Notes: generated by a model from the sequence alone, not told the origin. A DNA stretch of 64,000 nucleotides from Isoetes taiwanensis (GCA_021234155.1 JAJEKV010000522.1:62001-126000); one strand, 5' to 3'. Counted from the stretch's first letter, positions 1 to 9,437 are shown. Made by a program: numbers and translations.

Positions 1-71
1 ATTAGTCTAGTTGGATTTGGGATACTTGGCTCTCAAGGAAAGAAGACCCCGGGTTCAGCTAAACAATGGAA
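1..71 (+). pseudogene. tRNA-Glu(CUC)-like, cut by window start, degenerate
   Basis: Begins inside the D arm (TAGTCTAGTTGG). The anticodon region GGCTCTCA can be read, but the anticodon stem and T arm are altered. The 3' acceptor strand survives as ACAATGGA. Confidence 0.6.
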
Positions 72-146
72 TTTCATTTTAGGGCTTTTAAGGATCATGT
101 GCTTTTTGCTTGAATGAGGTATTCACTCTTTTAAAATTTTTGAAAT

Positions 147-227
147 TCCATTGTAGTCTAGTTGGTTAGGATACTTGGCTTTCACATCCCTTCATTTGGT
201 ACATTGGGTTCAAGTCCGGCAATGGAA
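147..227 (+). pseudogene. tRNA-Glu(UUC)-like with an insertion
   Basis: The 5' acceptor, D arm and start of the TTC loop (GGCTTTCAC) are kept. The anticodon stem does not close, because extra bases sit between the loop and the T arm. The T arm lost one C. Confidence 0.65.
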
Positions 228-294
228 TTTCATATTTGACTTTTAAAATATCATGTGCATTTTGCTTGAATGACTCTTTTAAAACATTTGAAAT

Positions 295-340
295 TCCATT
301 GTAGTCTAGTTGGTTAGGATTTCAAGTCCCGGCAATGGAA
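295..340 (+). pseudogene. tRNA-Glu stub lacking the anticodon arm
   Basis: The D arm runs directly into TTCAAGTCCCGGCAATGGA. The anticodon arm and half of the T stem are missing. Confidence 0.7.
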
Positions 341-651
341 TTTGTAACTACTCAAATGTTAGAATTTAGTGTGTGTGCTTTAAGGCCATGCTTCCAATAG
401 GCATTTCAGTGGAGGATCATATTTGATGGATTTGTGATCTTAATTTTAATCTAATGTAGTAAGAACTGAAGGATATACTTTATTCATTCGTTGAGCTCTT
501 TTGAAAGGAACCCCAAGAAGGAGAATGCCAATTTTACTATCTAATACTCTTTTTATATTACGTAACTCAAAAAATGGTACCACCAAGGCCTCGGATACAA
601 ATATTTTAATGAGTGTGAGTTGAAGAACAACCTTTATTTAGGTAGCCAATC

Positions 652-724
652 TCCATTGTAGTCTAGTTGGTTAGGATACTTGGCTTTCACCCGAGAGACC
701 CGGGTTCAAGTGAATGCAATGGAA
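652..724 (+). pseudogene. Chimeric tRNA-Glu (TTC loop in the CUC slot), T arm broken
   Basis: Occupies the CUC position of its unit but reads CTTGG-CTTTCAC-CCGAG. The 5' stem and loop are of the UUC type and the 3' stem is of the CUC type. The T arm reads GTTCAAGTGAATG and cannot pair. Confidence 0.65.
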
Positions 725-791
725 TTTCATTTTTTTTTTTCGTGTTATCATGTGCATTTTGCTTGAATGACTCTTTTAAAACATTTGAAAT

Positions 792-834
792 TCCATTGTA
801 GTCTAGTTGGTTAGGATACTTGGCGGCAATGGAA
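792..834 (+). pseudogene. tRNA-Glu stub lacking anticodon and T arms
   Basis: Acceptor and D arm are followed directly by GGCGGCAATGGA. Confidence 0.7.
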
Positions 835-1170
835 TTTGTAACTACTCAAATGTTAGAATTTAGTGTGTGTGCTTTAAGGCCATGCTTCCAATAGGATTTT
901 GATCTTAAGTGGAGGATCATATTTGATGGATTTGTGATCTTAATCTCGTTCGATTGGGATCGTTCTGAGTAGTAAGGTTGAAGGATATACTTTATTCATT
1001 CGTTGAGCTCTTTTGAAAGGAACCCCAAGAAAGGAGAATGCCAATTTTACTATCTAATACTACTTTTTTTTTTATATTACGTAACTCAAAAATGGTACCA
1101 CCAAAGGCCTCGGATACAAATATTTTAATGAGTGTGTGTTGAAGAACAACCTTTATTTAGGTAGCTAATC

Positions 1171-1240
1171 TCCATTGTAGTCTAGTTGGTTAGGATACTT
1201 CGGCTCTCACCAGAGACCGGGTTCAAGTCAAAGCAATGAA
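1171..1240 (+). pseudogene. tRNA-Glu(CUC)-like, degenerate
   Basis: The CTC loop is present (GGCTCTCACC), but both anticodon stem strands, the T stem and the acceptor 3' strand (CAATGAA) are altered. Confidence 0.6.
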
Positions 1241-1302
1241 TTTTTTCTTGAATTTCTTTTTTCATTGAATGAGGTGATTGACTCTTTTAAAACATTTGAA
1301 AT

Positions 1303-1335
1303 TCCATTGTAGTCTAGTTGTTGGATACTTGCCAA
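1303..1335 (+). pseudogene. tRNA-Glu 5' fragment
   Basis: Only the acceptor 5' strand and part of the D arm remain, followed by unrelated bases. Confidence 0.55.
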
Positions 1336-1389
1336 AAAACTTGCGTTTGCTTGAATGAGGTTGGTTGACTCTTTTAAAACATTTGAAAT

Positions 1390-1460
1390 TCCATTGTAGT
1401 CTAGTTGGTTAGGATACTTGGCTTTCAATAAGCGACCGGGTTCAAGTCCCGGCAATGGAA
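1390..1460 (+). pseudogene. tRNA-Glu(UUC), near-complete, anticodon stem weakened
   Basis: The T arm and acceptor are intact. The anticodon arm reads CTTGGCTTTCAATAAG, so its 3' stem no longer matches. Confidence 0.6.
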
Positions 1461-1936
1461 TTTGTAACTACTCAAATGTTAGAATTTAGTGTGCTTGAAG
1501 GATGAGGCCATGCTTCCAATAGGCATTTGAAAGGTGGAGGATCATATTTGATGGATTTTTGATCTTAACTCAAAAATGTCACCAATGGGATACAAATATT
1601 TTTAATGAGTAGAGTTGAAAACAACCTTTAAGGATATACTTTATTCATTTGGTTAGGAGCTCTTTTGAAAGGAACCCCAAGAAGGAGAATGCCAATTTTA
1701 CTATCTAATACTAGTTTTTATATACTTAACTCAAAAAAATGGTACCACCAAAAGCCCTGATGGGGATATTTGAAAGAGTAAGAACTGAAGGATATACTTT
1801 ATTCATTCGTTGAGCTCTTTTTTTTTACCAATTTTACTATCTAATACAATTCGTAACTCAAAAAAATGGTAAAGGGTACAATTTTTTTAATGTGAGTGTG
1901 TGTTGAAGAACAACCTTTTTATTTAGGTAGCTAATC

Positions 1937-2010
1937 TCCATTGTAGTCTAGTTGGTTAGGATACTTGGCTCTTTCAAGAGAACCCGGGTTCAAGTCCCTA
2001 AGCAATGGAA
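1937..2010 (+). pseudogene. tRNA-Glu(CUC)-like, anticodon arm altered
   Basis: The acceptor pairs well. The anticodon region reads GGCTCTTTCAAGAGA and the T stem 3' strand is CCCTAAG. Confidence 0.6.
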
Positions 2011-2087
2011 TTTCATTCTTCACTTTACGTATCATCATGTGCATTTTGCTTGAATGAGGTGATTGACTCTTTTAAAACATTTGAAAT

Positions 2088-2162
2088 TCCATTGTAGTCT
2101 AGTTGGTTAGGATACTTGGCTATCACCCAAGCGACCCCGGGTTCAAGTCCCCGGCAATGGAC
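2088..2162 (+). pseudogene. tRNA-Glu-derived copy with anticodon ATC
   Basis: The anticodon stem is intact (CTTGG/CCAAG) but the loop reads CTATCAC, so the anticodon position is ATC, an Asp-type anticodon, instead of TTC. The T arm has extra C bases. Identity elements elsewhere are still of the Glu type, so real decoding is doubtful. Confidence 0.5.
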
Positions 2163-2223
2163 TTTTCGTATCATGTGCATTTTGCTTGAATGAGGTGATT
2201 GACTCTTTTAAAACATTTGAAAT

Positions 2224-2295
2224 TCCATTGTAGTCTAGTTGGTTAGGATACTTGGCTCTCACCCAAAGCGACCGGGTTCAAGTCCGGCAATGGAA
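2224..2295 (+). pseudogene. Chimeric tRNA-Glu (CTC loop, UUC-type stem) in the UUC slot
   Basis: Flanks are of the UUC-slot type. The arm reads CTTGG-CTCTCAC-CCAAAG. The T stem lost bases. Confidence 0.6.
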
Positions 2296-2668
2296 TTTGT
2301 AACTACTCAAATGTTAGAATTTGTGTGTGCTTTGAGGCCATGCTTCCAATAGGCATTTGGGAGTGGAGGATCATATTGATTTGATCAATATTTGTGGATT
2401 TGAAACATGAAGGATATATTTAATCTCGTCGATTGGGATACACGTTTATCATATTTGATGGATTTGTGATCTTAAGTAGGTAAGAAGGATATACTTTATT
2501 CATTCGTTGAGCTCTTTTGAAAGGAACCCCAAGAAGGAGAATGCCAATTTTACTATCTAATACTCTTTTTTATATTACGTAACTCAAAAATGGTACCACC
2601 AAAGGCCTCAGATACAAATATTTTAATGAGTGTGTGTTGAAGAACAACCTTTATTTAGGTAGCTAATC

Positions 2669-2742
2669 TCCATTGTAGTCTAGTTGGTTAGGATACTACG
2701 GCTCTCTCACCGAGAGACCGGGTTCAAGTCCCGGCAATGGAA
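2669..2742 (+). pseudogene. tRNA-Glu(CUC), anticodon arm shifted
   Basis: The T stem 3' strand and acceptor are intact, and the anticodon arm has been scrambled to TACGGCTCTCTCACCGAG. Confidence 0.6.
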
Positions 2743-2816
2743 TTTCATTCTTCAGCTTTATTATCATGTGCATTTTGCTTGAATGAGGTGATTGACTCTT
2801 TTAAAACATTTGAAAT

Positions 2817-2907
2817 TCCATTGTAGTCTAGTTGGTTAGGATACTTGGCTTTCACCCAAGCGACCGGGTTCAAGTCCCAAGTTGAGAAGCCAATTTCGGC
2901 AATGGAA
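2817..2907 (+). pseudogene. tRNA-Glu(UUC) with an insertion in the T arm
   Basis: The anticodon arm is intact (CTTGG-CTTTCAC-CCAAG). About 18 extra bases separate the T loop from the acceptor 3' strand. Confidence 0.65.
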
Positions 2908-2995
2908 TTTGTAACTACTCAAAGAATTATCATGTGCATTTAGGCTTGAATTGGTGGTTGACTCTTTTTTAAAAACATTTGAAATTCCATTGTAG

Positions 2996-3047
2996 TCTAG
3001 TTTTAGGATACTTGGCCATGAACGGGGTTCAAGAAAGAGAATGGAAT
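2996..3047 (+). pseudogene. tRNA-Glu remnant
   Basis: The acceptor 5' strand and fragments of the other arms remain. No anticodon can be assigned. Confidence 0.5.
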
Positions 3048-3135
3048 TTGTAACTTGTTAGGAATTTTGTGAGTGTTGAGGAATCATATAGGCATTTCAT
3101 TTTGGAGGATGTGATTTGATTGTGTGATCTTAATC

Positions 3136-3174
3136 TTAGGATACTTGGCTTTCACCCAAGCGACCGGGTTCAAG
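3136..3174 (+). pseudogene. Internal tRNA-Glu(UUC) fragment inside the spacer
   Basis: A D-arm-to-T-loop piece with an intact TTC anticodon arm lies where spacer sequence is expected. It looks copied from a neighbouring gene. Confidence 0.6.
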
Positions 3175-3390
3175 ATGGGATACACGTTAGTGATAGTAAG
3201 AACTGAAGGATATACTTTATTCATTAGTTGAGCTCTTTTTGAAAGGAACCCCAAGAAGGAGAATGCCAATTTTACTATCTAATACTCTTTTTTATATTGC
3301 GTAACTCAAAAATGGTACCACGAAAGGCCTCAGATACAAATATTTTAATGAGTGTGTGTTGAAGAACAACCTTTATTTAGGTAGCTAATC

Positions 3391-3462
3391 TCCATTGTAG
3401 TCTAGTTGGTTAGGATACTCGGCTCTCACCCGAGAGACCGGGGGTTCAAGTCGGCAATGGAA
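3391..3462 (+). pseudogene. tRNA-Glu(CUC), T arm altered
   Basis: The anticodon arm is perfect (CTCGG-CTCTCAC-CCGAG). The T arm reads CCGGGGGTTCAAGTCGG, so the stem is shifted. Confidence 0.6.
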
Positions 3463-3536
3463 TTTCATTTTCAGCTTTAAGTATCATGTGCATTTTGCTT
3501 GAATGAGGTGATTGACTCTTTTAAAACATTTGAAAT

Positions 3537-3609
3537 TCCATTGTAGTCTAGTTGGTTAGGATACTTGGCTTTCACCCAAGCGACCCGGGTTCAAGTCCCG
3601 GCAATGGAA
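3537..3609 (+). tRNA. tRNA-Glu(TTC): tRNA-Glu(UUC), intact
   Basis: First exact consensus UUC copy from the left. The 7-bp acceptor is TCCATTG/CAATGGA, the anticodon arm is CTTGG-CTTTCAC-CCAAG and the T arm is CCGGG-TTCAAGT-CCCGG, with discriminator A. There is no run of four T close behind it. Confidence 0.93.
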
Positions 3610-3952
3610 TTTGTAACTACTCAAATGTTAGAATTTAGTGTGTGTGCTTTGAGGCCATGCTTCCAATAGGCATTTGAGTGGAGGATCATATTTGATGGAT
3701 TTGTGTCTTAGTTCTTAGGATGGCTTTCACCTTAAATGGGATTCAACGTTATTCATTCAATGGTTCTTTTGTAGAAGAACTGAAGGATATAATTTTTATT
3801 CATTCTTTTGAGCTCTTTCCAAAAGGAACCCCAAGAAGGAGAATGCCAATTTTACTATCTAATACTCTTTTTTATATTCGTAACTCAAAAAAATGGTACC
3901 ACCAAAAGGAATTTTTATTCATACAAATATTTTAATGAGTGTGTGTTGAAAT

Positions 3953-4232
3953 TCCATTGTACTAGTTTTAGGATTTAGGTAGCGGGTTAATCTCCATTGT
4001 AGTCTAAAATGTTAGAAATTTAGTTGGGATACATTTATGGAGGGATAATCTCATTGTAGAGACCCGGGTTCCGGGTTCAATGGAACTTTGAATTTTATCA
4101 TGTGCATTTTGCTTTTTACTAGGTGATTGACTCTTTTTAAAACATTTGAAATTCCATTGTAGTCTAGTACAAATATTTTAAGGATACTTTTTCAAAACAT
4201 TTTTGAAATTCCATTGTAGTCTAGTTGGTTAT
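3953..4232 (+). pseudogene. Scrambled array unit with tRNA-Glu 5' fragments
   Basis: Short acceptor/D-arm pieces (TCCATTGTAGTCTAG) occur near 3953, 3992, 4153 and 4210 without anticodon or T arms. This is the most rearranged unit of the array. Confidence 0.55.
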
Positions 4233-4332
4233 GGAATTTCATTCTTGAGTTCAAATATCAATGGAATTTCATTTTGCTTCATGTGCATTTTGCTTGAATG
4301 AGGTGGTTGACTCTTTTTAAAACATTTGAAAT

Positions 4333-4405
4333 TCCATTGTAGTCTAGTTGGTTAGGATACTTGGCTTTCACCCAAGCGACCCGGGTTCAAGTCCCGGCAA
4401 TGGAA
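4333..4405 (+). tRNA. tRNA-Glu(TTC): tRNA-Glu(UUC), intact
   Basis: Identical to the array UUC consensus in all four arms. It marks the start of the well-conserved part of the array. Confidence 0.93.
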
Positions 4406-4731
4406 TTTGTAACTACTCAAATGTTAGAATTTAGTGTGTGTGCTTTGAGGCCATGCTTCCAATAGGCATTTCGAGTGGAGGATCATATTTGATGGATTTG
4501 TGATCTTAATCTCGTCGATGGGATACACGTTACAGTAGTAAGAACTGAAGGATATACTTTATTCATTCGTTGAGCTCTTTTGAAAGGAACCCCAAGAAGG
4601 AGAATGCCAATTTTACTATCTAATACTCTTTTTTATATTACGTAACTCAAAAACGGTACCACCAAAGGCCTCAGATACAAATATTTTAATGAGTGTGAGT
4701 TGAAGAACAACCTTTATTTAGGTAGCTAATC

Positions 4732-4804
4732 TCCATTGTAGTCTAGTTGGTTAGGATACTTGGCTCTCACCCGAGAGACCCGGGTTCAAGTCCCGGCAAT
4801 GGAA
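4732..4804 (+). tRNA. tRNA-Glu(CTC): tRNA-Glu(CUC), one G-U pair in the anticodon stem
   Basis: The arm is CTTGG-CTCTCAC-CCGAG, a 5' strand of the UUC type with a 3' strand of the CUC type. It closes with one wobble pair and all other arms are perfect. Confidence 0.85.
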
Positions 4805-4878
4805 TTTCATTCTTCAGCTTTCGTATCATGTGCATTTTGCTTGAATGAGGTGATTGACTCTTTTAAAACATTTGAAAT

Positions 4879-4951
4879 TCCATTGTAGTCTAGTTGGTTA
4901 GGATACTTGGCTTTCACCCAAGCGACCCGGGTTCAAGTCCCGGCAATGGAA
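4879..4951 (+). tRNA. tRNA-Glu(TTC): tRNA-Glu(UUC), intact
   Basis: Exact consensus copy. Its partner CUC gene ends 74 bp upstream. Confidence 0.93.
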
Positions 4952-5274
4952 TTTGTAACTACTCAAACGTTAGAATTTAGTGTGTGTGCTTTGAGGCCAT
5001 GCTTCCAATAGGCATTTCGAGTGGAGGATCATATTTGATGGATTTGTGATCTTAATCTCCATTCGATGGGTAGTGAGTAGTAAGAACTGAAGGATATACT
5101 TTATTCATTCGTTGAGCTCTTTTGAAAGGAACCCCAAGAAGGAGAATGCCAATTTTACTATCTAATACTCTTTTTTTATATTACGTAACTCAAAAATGGT
5201 ACCACCAAAGGCCTCAGATACAAATATTTTAATGAGTGTGTGTTGAAGAACAACCTTTATTTAGGTAGCTAATC

Positions 5275-5349
5275 TCCATTGTAGTCTAGTTGGTTAGGGA
5301 TCGGCTCTCTCCGAGAGACCGGGTTCAAGTCAAGTCCCCCGCAATGGAA
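5275..5349 (+). pseudogene. tRNA-Glu(CUC)-like, degenerate
   Basis: D arm and anticodon stem are altered (GGGATCGGCTCTCTCCGAG). The T-loop segment is duplicated as GTTCAAGTCAAGTCC. Confidence 0.6.
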
Positions 5350-5424
5350 TTTCATTTTTCAGACTTACAATTATCATGTGCATTTTGCTTGAATGAGGTG
5401 ATTGATTTTTAAAACATTTGAAAT

Positions 5425-5554
5425 TCCATTGTATTTTCTAGTTGGAACAATTTTATTTAGGGAGCTAATTTCCATTGTTAGTCTACAATGGTTGGATTTC
5501 CACCCTTGAAGTGGTTGACTCTTTTTAACCGGGTTCAAGTCCCAAGCAATGGAA
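5425..5554 (+). pseudogene. tRNA-Glu split into 5' and 3' pieces
   Basis: The acceptor 5' strand is at 5425 and the T loop plus acceptor 3' strand at about 5529-5554. Spacer-like and anomalous bases lie between them. Confidence 0.55.
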
Positions 5555-5878
5555 TTTGTAACTACTCAAATGTTAGAATTTTTGTTGTGCTTTGAGGCCA
5601 TGCTTCCAATAGGCATTTCGAAAGTGGAGGATCATATTTGATGGATTTGTGATCTTAATCTTCGATGGGATCACATTACAAGAGTAAGAACTGAAGGATA
5701 TACTTTATTCATTCGTTGAGCTCTTTTGAAAGGAACCCCAAGAAGGAGAATGCCAATTTTACTATCTAAGTTCTTTTTTTATATTACGTAACTCAAAAAA
5801 TGGTACCACCAAAGGCCTCAGATACAAATATTTTAATGAGTGTGAGTTGAAGAACAACCTTTATTTAGGTAGCTAATC

Positions 5879-5949
5879 TCCATTGTAGTCTAGTTGGTTA
5901 GGATACTTGGCTCTCACCCGAGACCCCGGGTTCAAGTCCCGCAATGGAA
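5879..5949 (+). pseudogene. tRNA-Glu(CUC), short variable region
   Basis: The anticodon arm closes (CTTGG-CTCTCAC-CCGAG). Bases are lost around the variable loop and the T stem 3' strand. Confidence 0.55.
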
Positions 5950-6024
5950 TTTCATTTTTCAACTTTTTGTATCATGTGCATTTTGCTTGAATGAGGTGAT
6001 TGACTCTTTTAAAACATTTGAAAT

Positions 6025-6095
6025 TCCATTGTAGTCTAGTTGGTTAGGATACTTGGCTTTCACCCAAGCGACCGGGTTCAAGTCAAGCAATGGAA
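6025..6095 (+). pseudogene. tRNA-Glu(UUC), T stem broken
   Basis: The anticodon arm is perfect. The T arm reads CCGGGTTCAAGTCAAG, so the 3' stem strand is lost. Confidence 0.6.
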
Positions 6096-6452
6096 TTTGT
6101 AACTACTCAAATGTTAGAATTTAGTGTGTGTGCTTTTGAGGCCATGCTTCCAATAGGCATTTCGAGAGTGGAGGATCATATTTGATGGATTTGTGATCTT
6201 AATTTGCTTAGTCATTTGGGATACGTTGGTTAGGAGTAGTAAAAGGGTTCAAAGGAGAAGGATATACTTTATTCATTCGTTGAGCTCTTTTGAAAGGAAC
6301 CCCAAGAAAGAGAATGCCAATTTTACTATCTAATACCAAGAAAGAGAATTTTTTTTATATTACGTTAAAAAAAATGGTACCACCAAAGGCCTCGGATACA
6401 AATATTTTAATGAGTGTGAGTTGAAGAACAACCTTTATTTAGGTAGCTAATC

Positions 6453-6525
6453 TCCATTGTAGTCTAGTTGGTTAGGATACTTGGCTCTCACCGAGAGACC
6501 GGGTTCAAGTCCCCAAGCAATGGAA
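6453..6525 (+). pseudogene. tRNA-Glu(CUC), T stem and anticodon stem altered
   Basis: The CTC loop is readable. The stems lost pairing at CACCGAG and CCCCAAG. Confidence 0.6.
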
Positions 6526-6599
6526 TTTCATTTTTCAGCTTTCGTATCATGTGCATTTTGCTTGAATGAGGTGGTTGACTCTTTTAAAACATTTGAAAT

Positions 6600-6672
6600 T
6601 CCATTGTAGTCTAGTTGGTTAGGATACTTGGCTTTCACCCAAGCGACCCGGGTTCAAGTCCCGGCAATGGAA
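6600..6672 (+). tRNA. tRNA-Glu(TTC): tRNA-Glu(UUC), intact
   Basis: Exact consensus copy, with A and B boxes and all stems paired. Confidence 0.93.
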
Positions 6673-6984
6673 TTTGTAACTACTCAAATGTTAGAATTTA
6701 GTGTGTGTGCTTTGAGGCCATGCTTCCAATAGGCATTTTGAGTGGAGGATCATATTTGATGGATTTGTGATCTTAATCTCGTCGATAGTAGTAAGAACTG
6801 AAGGATATACTTTATTCATTCGTTGAGCTCTTTTGAAAGGAACCCCAAGAAAGAGAATGCCAATTTTACTATCTAATACTCTTTTTTATATTACGTAACT
6901 AAAAAATGGTACCACCAAAGGCCTCAGATACAAATATTTTAATGAGTGTGAGTTGAAGAACAACCTTTATTTAGGTAGCTAATC

Positions 6985-7051
6985 TCCATTGTAGTGGTTA
7001 GGATACTCGGCTCTCACCCGAGAGACCCGGGTTCAAGTCCCGGCAATGGAA
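6985..7051 (+). pseudogene. tRNA-Glu(CUC) with a 6-bp D-arm deletion
   Basis: TCCATTGTAGTGGTTAGG lacks the TCTAGT block, which destroys the D stem and the A box. The anticodon and T arms are perfect. Confidence 0.7.
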
Positions 7052-7125
7052 TTTCATTTTTCAGCTTTCGTATCATGTGCATTTTGCTTGAATGAGGTGG
7101 TTGACTCTTTTAAAACATTTGAAAT

Positions 7126-7198
7126 TCCATTGTAGTCTAGTTGGTTAGGATACTTGGCTTTCACCCAAGCGACCCGGGTTCAAGTCCCGGCAATGGAA
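7126..7198 (+). tRNA. tRNA-Glu(TTC): tRNA-Glu(UUC), intact
   Basis: Exact consensus copy. Confidence 0.93.
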
Positions 7199-7532
7199 TT
7201 TGTAACTACTCAAATGTTAGAATTTAGTGTGTGTGCTTTGAGGCCATGCTTCCAATAGGCATTTCGAGTGGAGGATCATATTTGATGGATTTGTGATCTT
7301 AATTCCAATAATTTCGATCGGATATCTTAATCTAAGTAGTAACTGAAGGATATACTTTATTCATTCGTTGAGCTCTTTTGAAAGGAACCCCAAGAAAGAG
7401 AATGCCAATTTTACTATCTAATACTTTTTTTTTATTATTCGTAACTCAAAAATGGTACCACCAAAGGCCCTCGAGATACAAATATTTTAATGAGTGTGAG
7501 TTGAAGAACAACCTTTATTTAGGTAGCTAATC

Positions 7533-7609
7533 TCCATTGTAGTCTAGTTGGTTAGGATACTTTCGGCTCTCACCCGAGAGACCCGGGGTTCAAGTCCCAA
7601 GCAATGGAA
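7533..7609 (+). pseudogene. tRNA-Glu(CUC) with small insertions
   Basis: The anticodon arm is intact. There are two extra T before it and an extra G in the T stem. Confidence 0.6.
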
Positions 7610-7684
7610 TTTCATTTTTCAACTTTAAGTATCATGTGCATTTTGCTTGAATGAGGTGATTGACTCTTTTAAAACATTTGAAAT

Positions 7685-7757
7685 TCCATTGTAGTCTAGT
7701 TGGTTAGGATACTCGGCTCTCACCCGAGAGACCCGGGTTCAAGTCCCAGCAATGGAA
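7685..7757 (+). tRNA. tRNA-Glu(CTC): tRNA-Glu(CUC) sitting in the UUC slot
   Basis: The 5' flank (CATTTGAAAT) and 3' flank (ATTTGTAACTACTC) are those of a UUC gene, but the arm is CTCGG-CTCTCAC-CCGAG. It looks like gene conversion of the anticodon arm. The T stem has one mismatch (CCCAG). Confidence 0.75.
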
Positions 7758-8112
7758 TTTGTAACTACTCAAATGTTAGAATTTATTGTGCTTTGAGGCC
7801 ATGCTTCCAATAGGCATTTCGAGTGGAGGATCATATTTGATGGATTTGTGATCTTAATCATTTCGATCGATGGGATAGGCATTTGGAGAAGGATATACTT
7901 TATGGATTTGGATTAGTAAGAAGAACTGAAGGATATACTTTATTCATTCGTTGAGCTCTTTTGAAAGGAACCCCAAGAAAGAGAATGCCAATTTTACTAT
8001 CTAATACTCTTTTTTATATTACGTAACTCAAAAATGGTACCACCAAAGGCCTCAGATACAAATATTTTAATGAGTGTGAGTTGAAGAACAACCTTTATTT
8101 AGGTAGCCAATC

Positions 8113-8185
8113 TCCATTGTAGTCTAGTTGGTTAGGATACTCGGCTCTCACCCGAGAGACCCGGATTCAAGTCCCGGCAATGGAA
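8113..8185 (+). tRNA. tRNA-Glu(CTC): tRNA-Glu(CUC), one T-stem mismatch
   Basis: Differs from the consensus by one base: CCGGA instead of CCGGG, which also changes the B box to GATTCAAGTCC. Confidence 0.7.
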
Positions 8186-8259
8186 TTTCATTTTTCAGCT
8201 TTCGTATCATGTGCATTTTGCTTGAATGAGGTGATTGACTCTTTTAAAACATTTGAAAT

Positions 8260-8332
8260 TCCATTGTAGTCTAGTTGGTTAGGATACTTGGCTTTCACCC
8301 AAGCGACCCGGGTTCAAGTCCCGGCAATGGAA
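8260..8332 (+). tRNA. tRNA-Glu(TTC): tRNA-Glu(UUC), intact
   Basis: Exact consensus copy. Confidence 0.93.
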
Positions 8333-8691
8333 TTTGTAACTACTCAAATGTTAGAATTTAGTGTGCTTTGAGGCCATGCTTCCAATAGGCATTTCGAGTG
8401 GAGGATCATATTTGATGGATTTGTGATCTTAACCTGTCGATCGGATATACTTTATTCATTACGAGTGGGATACGTTGTCGATCGGGATAACGTGATAGTA
8501 AGAACTGAAGGATATACTTTATTCATTCGTTGAGCTCTTTTGAAAGGAACCCCAAGAAAGAGAATGCCAATTTTACTATCTAATACTCTTTTTTATATTA
8601 CGTAACTCAAAAATGGTACCACCAAAGGCCTCAGATACAAATATTTTAATGAGTGTGAGTTGAAGAACAACCTTTATTTAGGTAGCTAATC

Positions 8692-8764
8692 TCCATTGTA
8701 GTCTAGTTGGTTAGGATACTCGGCTCTCACCCGAGAGACCCGGGTTCAAGTCCCGGCAATGGAA
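8692..8764 (+). tRNA. tRNA-Glu(CTC): tRNA-Glu(CUC), intact
   Basis: First exact consensus CUC copy: arm CTCGG-CTCTCAC-CCGAG, T arm CCGGG-TTCAAGT-CCCGG, acceptor TCCATTG/CAATGGA, discriminator A. The following TTTCATTCTTC has no run of four T, unlike most CUC genes here. Confidence 0.93.
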
Positions 8765-8838
8765 TTTCATTCTTCAGCTTTCGTATCATGTGCATTTTGC
8801 TTGAATGAGGTGGTTGACTCTTTTAAAACATTTGAAAT

Positions 8839-8911
8839 TCCATTGTAGTCTAGTTGGTTAGGATACTTGGCTTTCACCCAAGCGACCCGGGTTCAAGTCC
8901 CGGCAATGGAA
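8839..8911 (+). tRNA. tRNA-Glu(TTC): tRNA-Glu(UUC), intact
   Basis: Exact consensus copy. With the CUC gene at 8692 it forms one of the few fully intact pairs. Confidence 0.93.
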
Positions 8912-9237
8912 TTTGTAACTACTCAAATGTTAGAATTTAGTGTGTGTGCTTTGAGGCCATGCTTCCAATAGGCATTTCGAGTGGAGGATCATATTTGATG
9001 GATTTGTGATCTTAATCTCGTCGATGGGATACACGTTACAGTAGTAAGAACTGAAGGATATACTTTATTCATTCGTTGAGCTCTTTTGAAAGGAACCCCA
9101 AGAAGGAGAATGCCAATTTTACTATCTAATACTCTTTTTTATATTACGTAACTCAAAAATGGTACCACCAAAGGCCTCAGATACAAATATTTTAATGAGT
9201 GTGAGTTGAAGAACAACCTTTATTTAGGTAGCCAATC

Positions 9238-9290
9238 TCCATTGTAGTCTAGTTGGTTAGGATACCCGGATTCAAGTCCCGGCAATGGAA
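9238..9290 (+). pseudogene. tRNA-Glu lacking the anticodon arm
   Basis: The D arm is followed directly by ACCCGGATTCAAGTCCCGG. The anticodon arm is deleted and the same CCGGA mismatch as at 8113 is present, so the two copies are related. Confidence 0.7.
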
Positions 9291-9364
9291 TTTCATTTTT
9301 CAGCTTTCGTATCATGTGCATTTTGCTTGAATGAGGTGATTGACTCTTTTAAAACATTTGAAAT

Positions 9365-9437
9365 TCCATTGTAGTCTAGTTGGTTAGGATACTTGGCTTT
9401 CACCCAAGCGACCCGGGTTCAAGTCCCGGCAATGGAA
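9365..9437 (+). tRNA. tRNA-Glu(TTC): tRNA-Glu(UUC), intact
   Basis: Exact consensus copy. Confidence 0.93.

Noticed and set aside
1228-3935. Small ORFs inside the tRNA array
   Set aside because: They run across tRNA genes and spacer, and are not present in neighbouring units.
4333-4405. Plastid trnE
   Set aside because: The sequence, with acceptor TCCATTG and T arm CCGGGTTCAAGTCCCGG, is of the plant nuclear type and does not resemble the plastid tRNA-Glu I remember.
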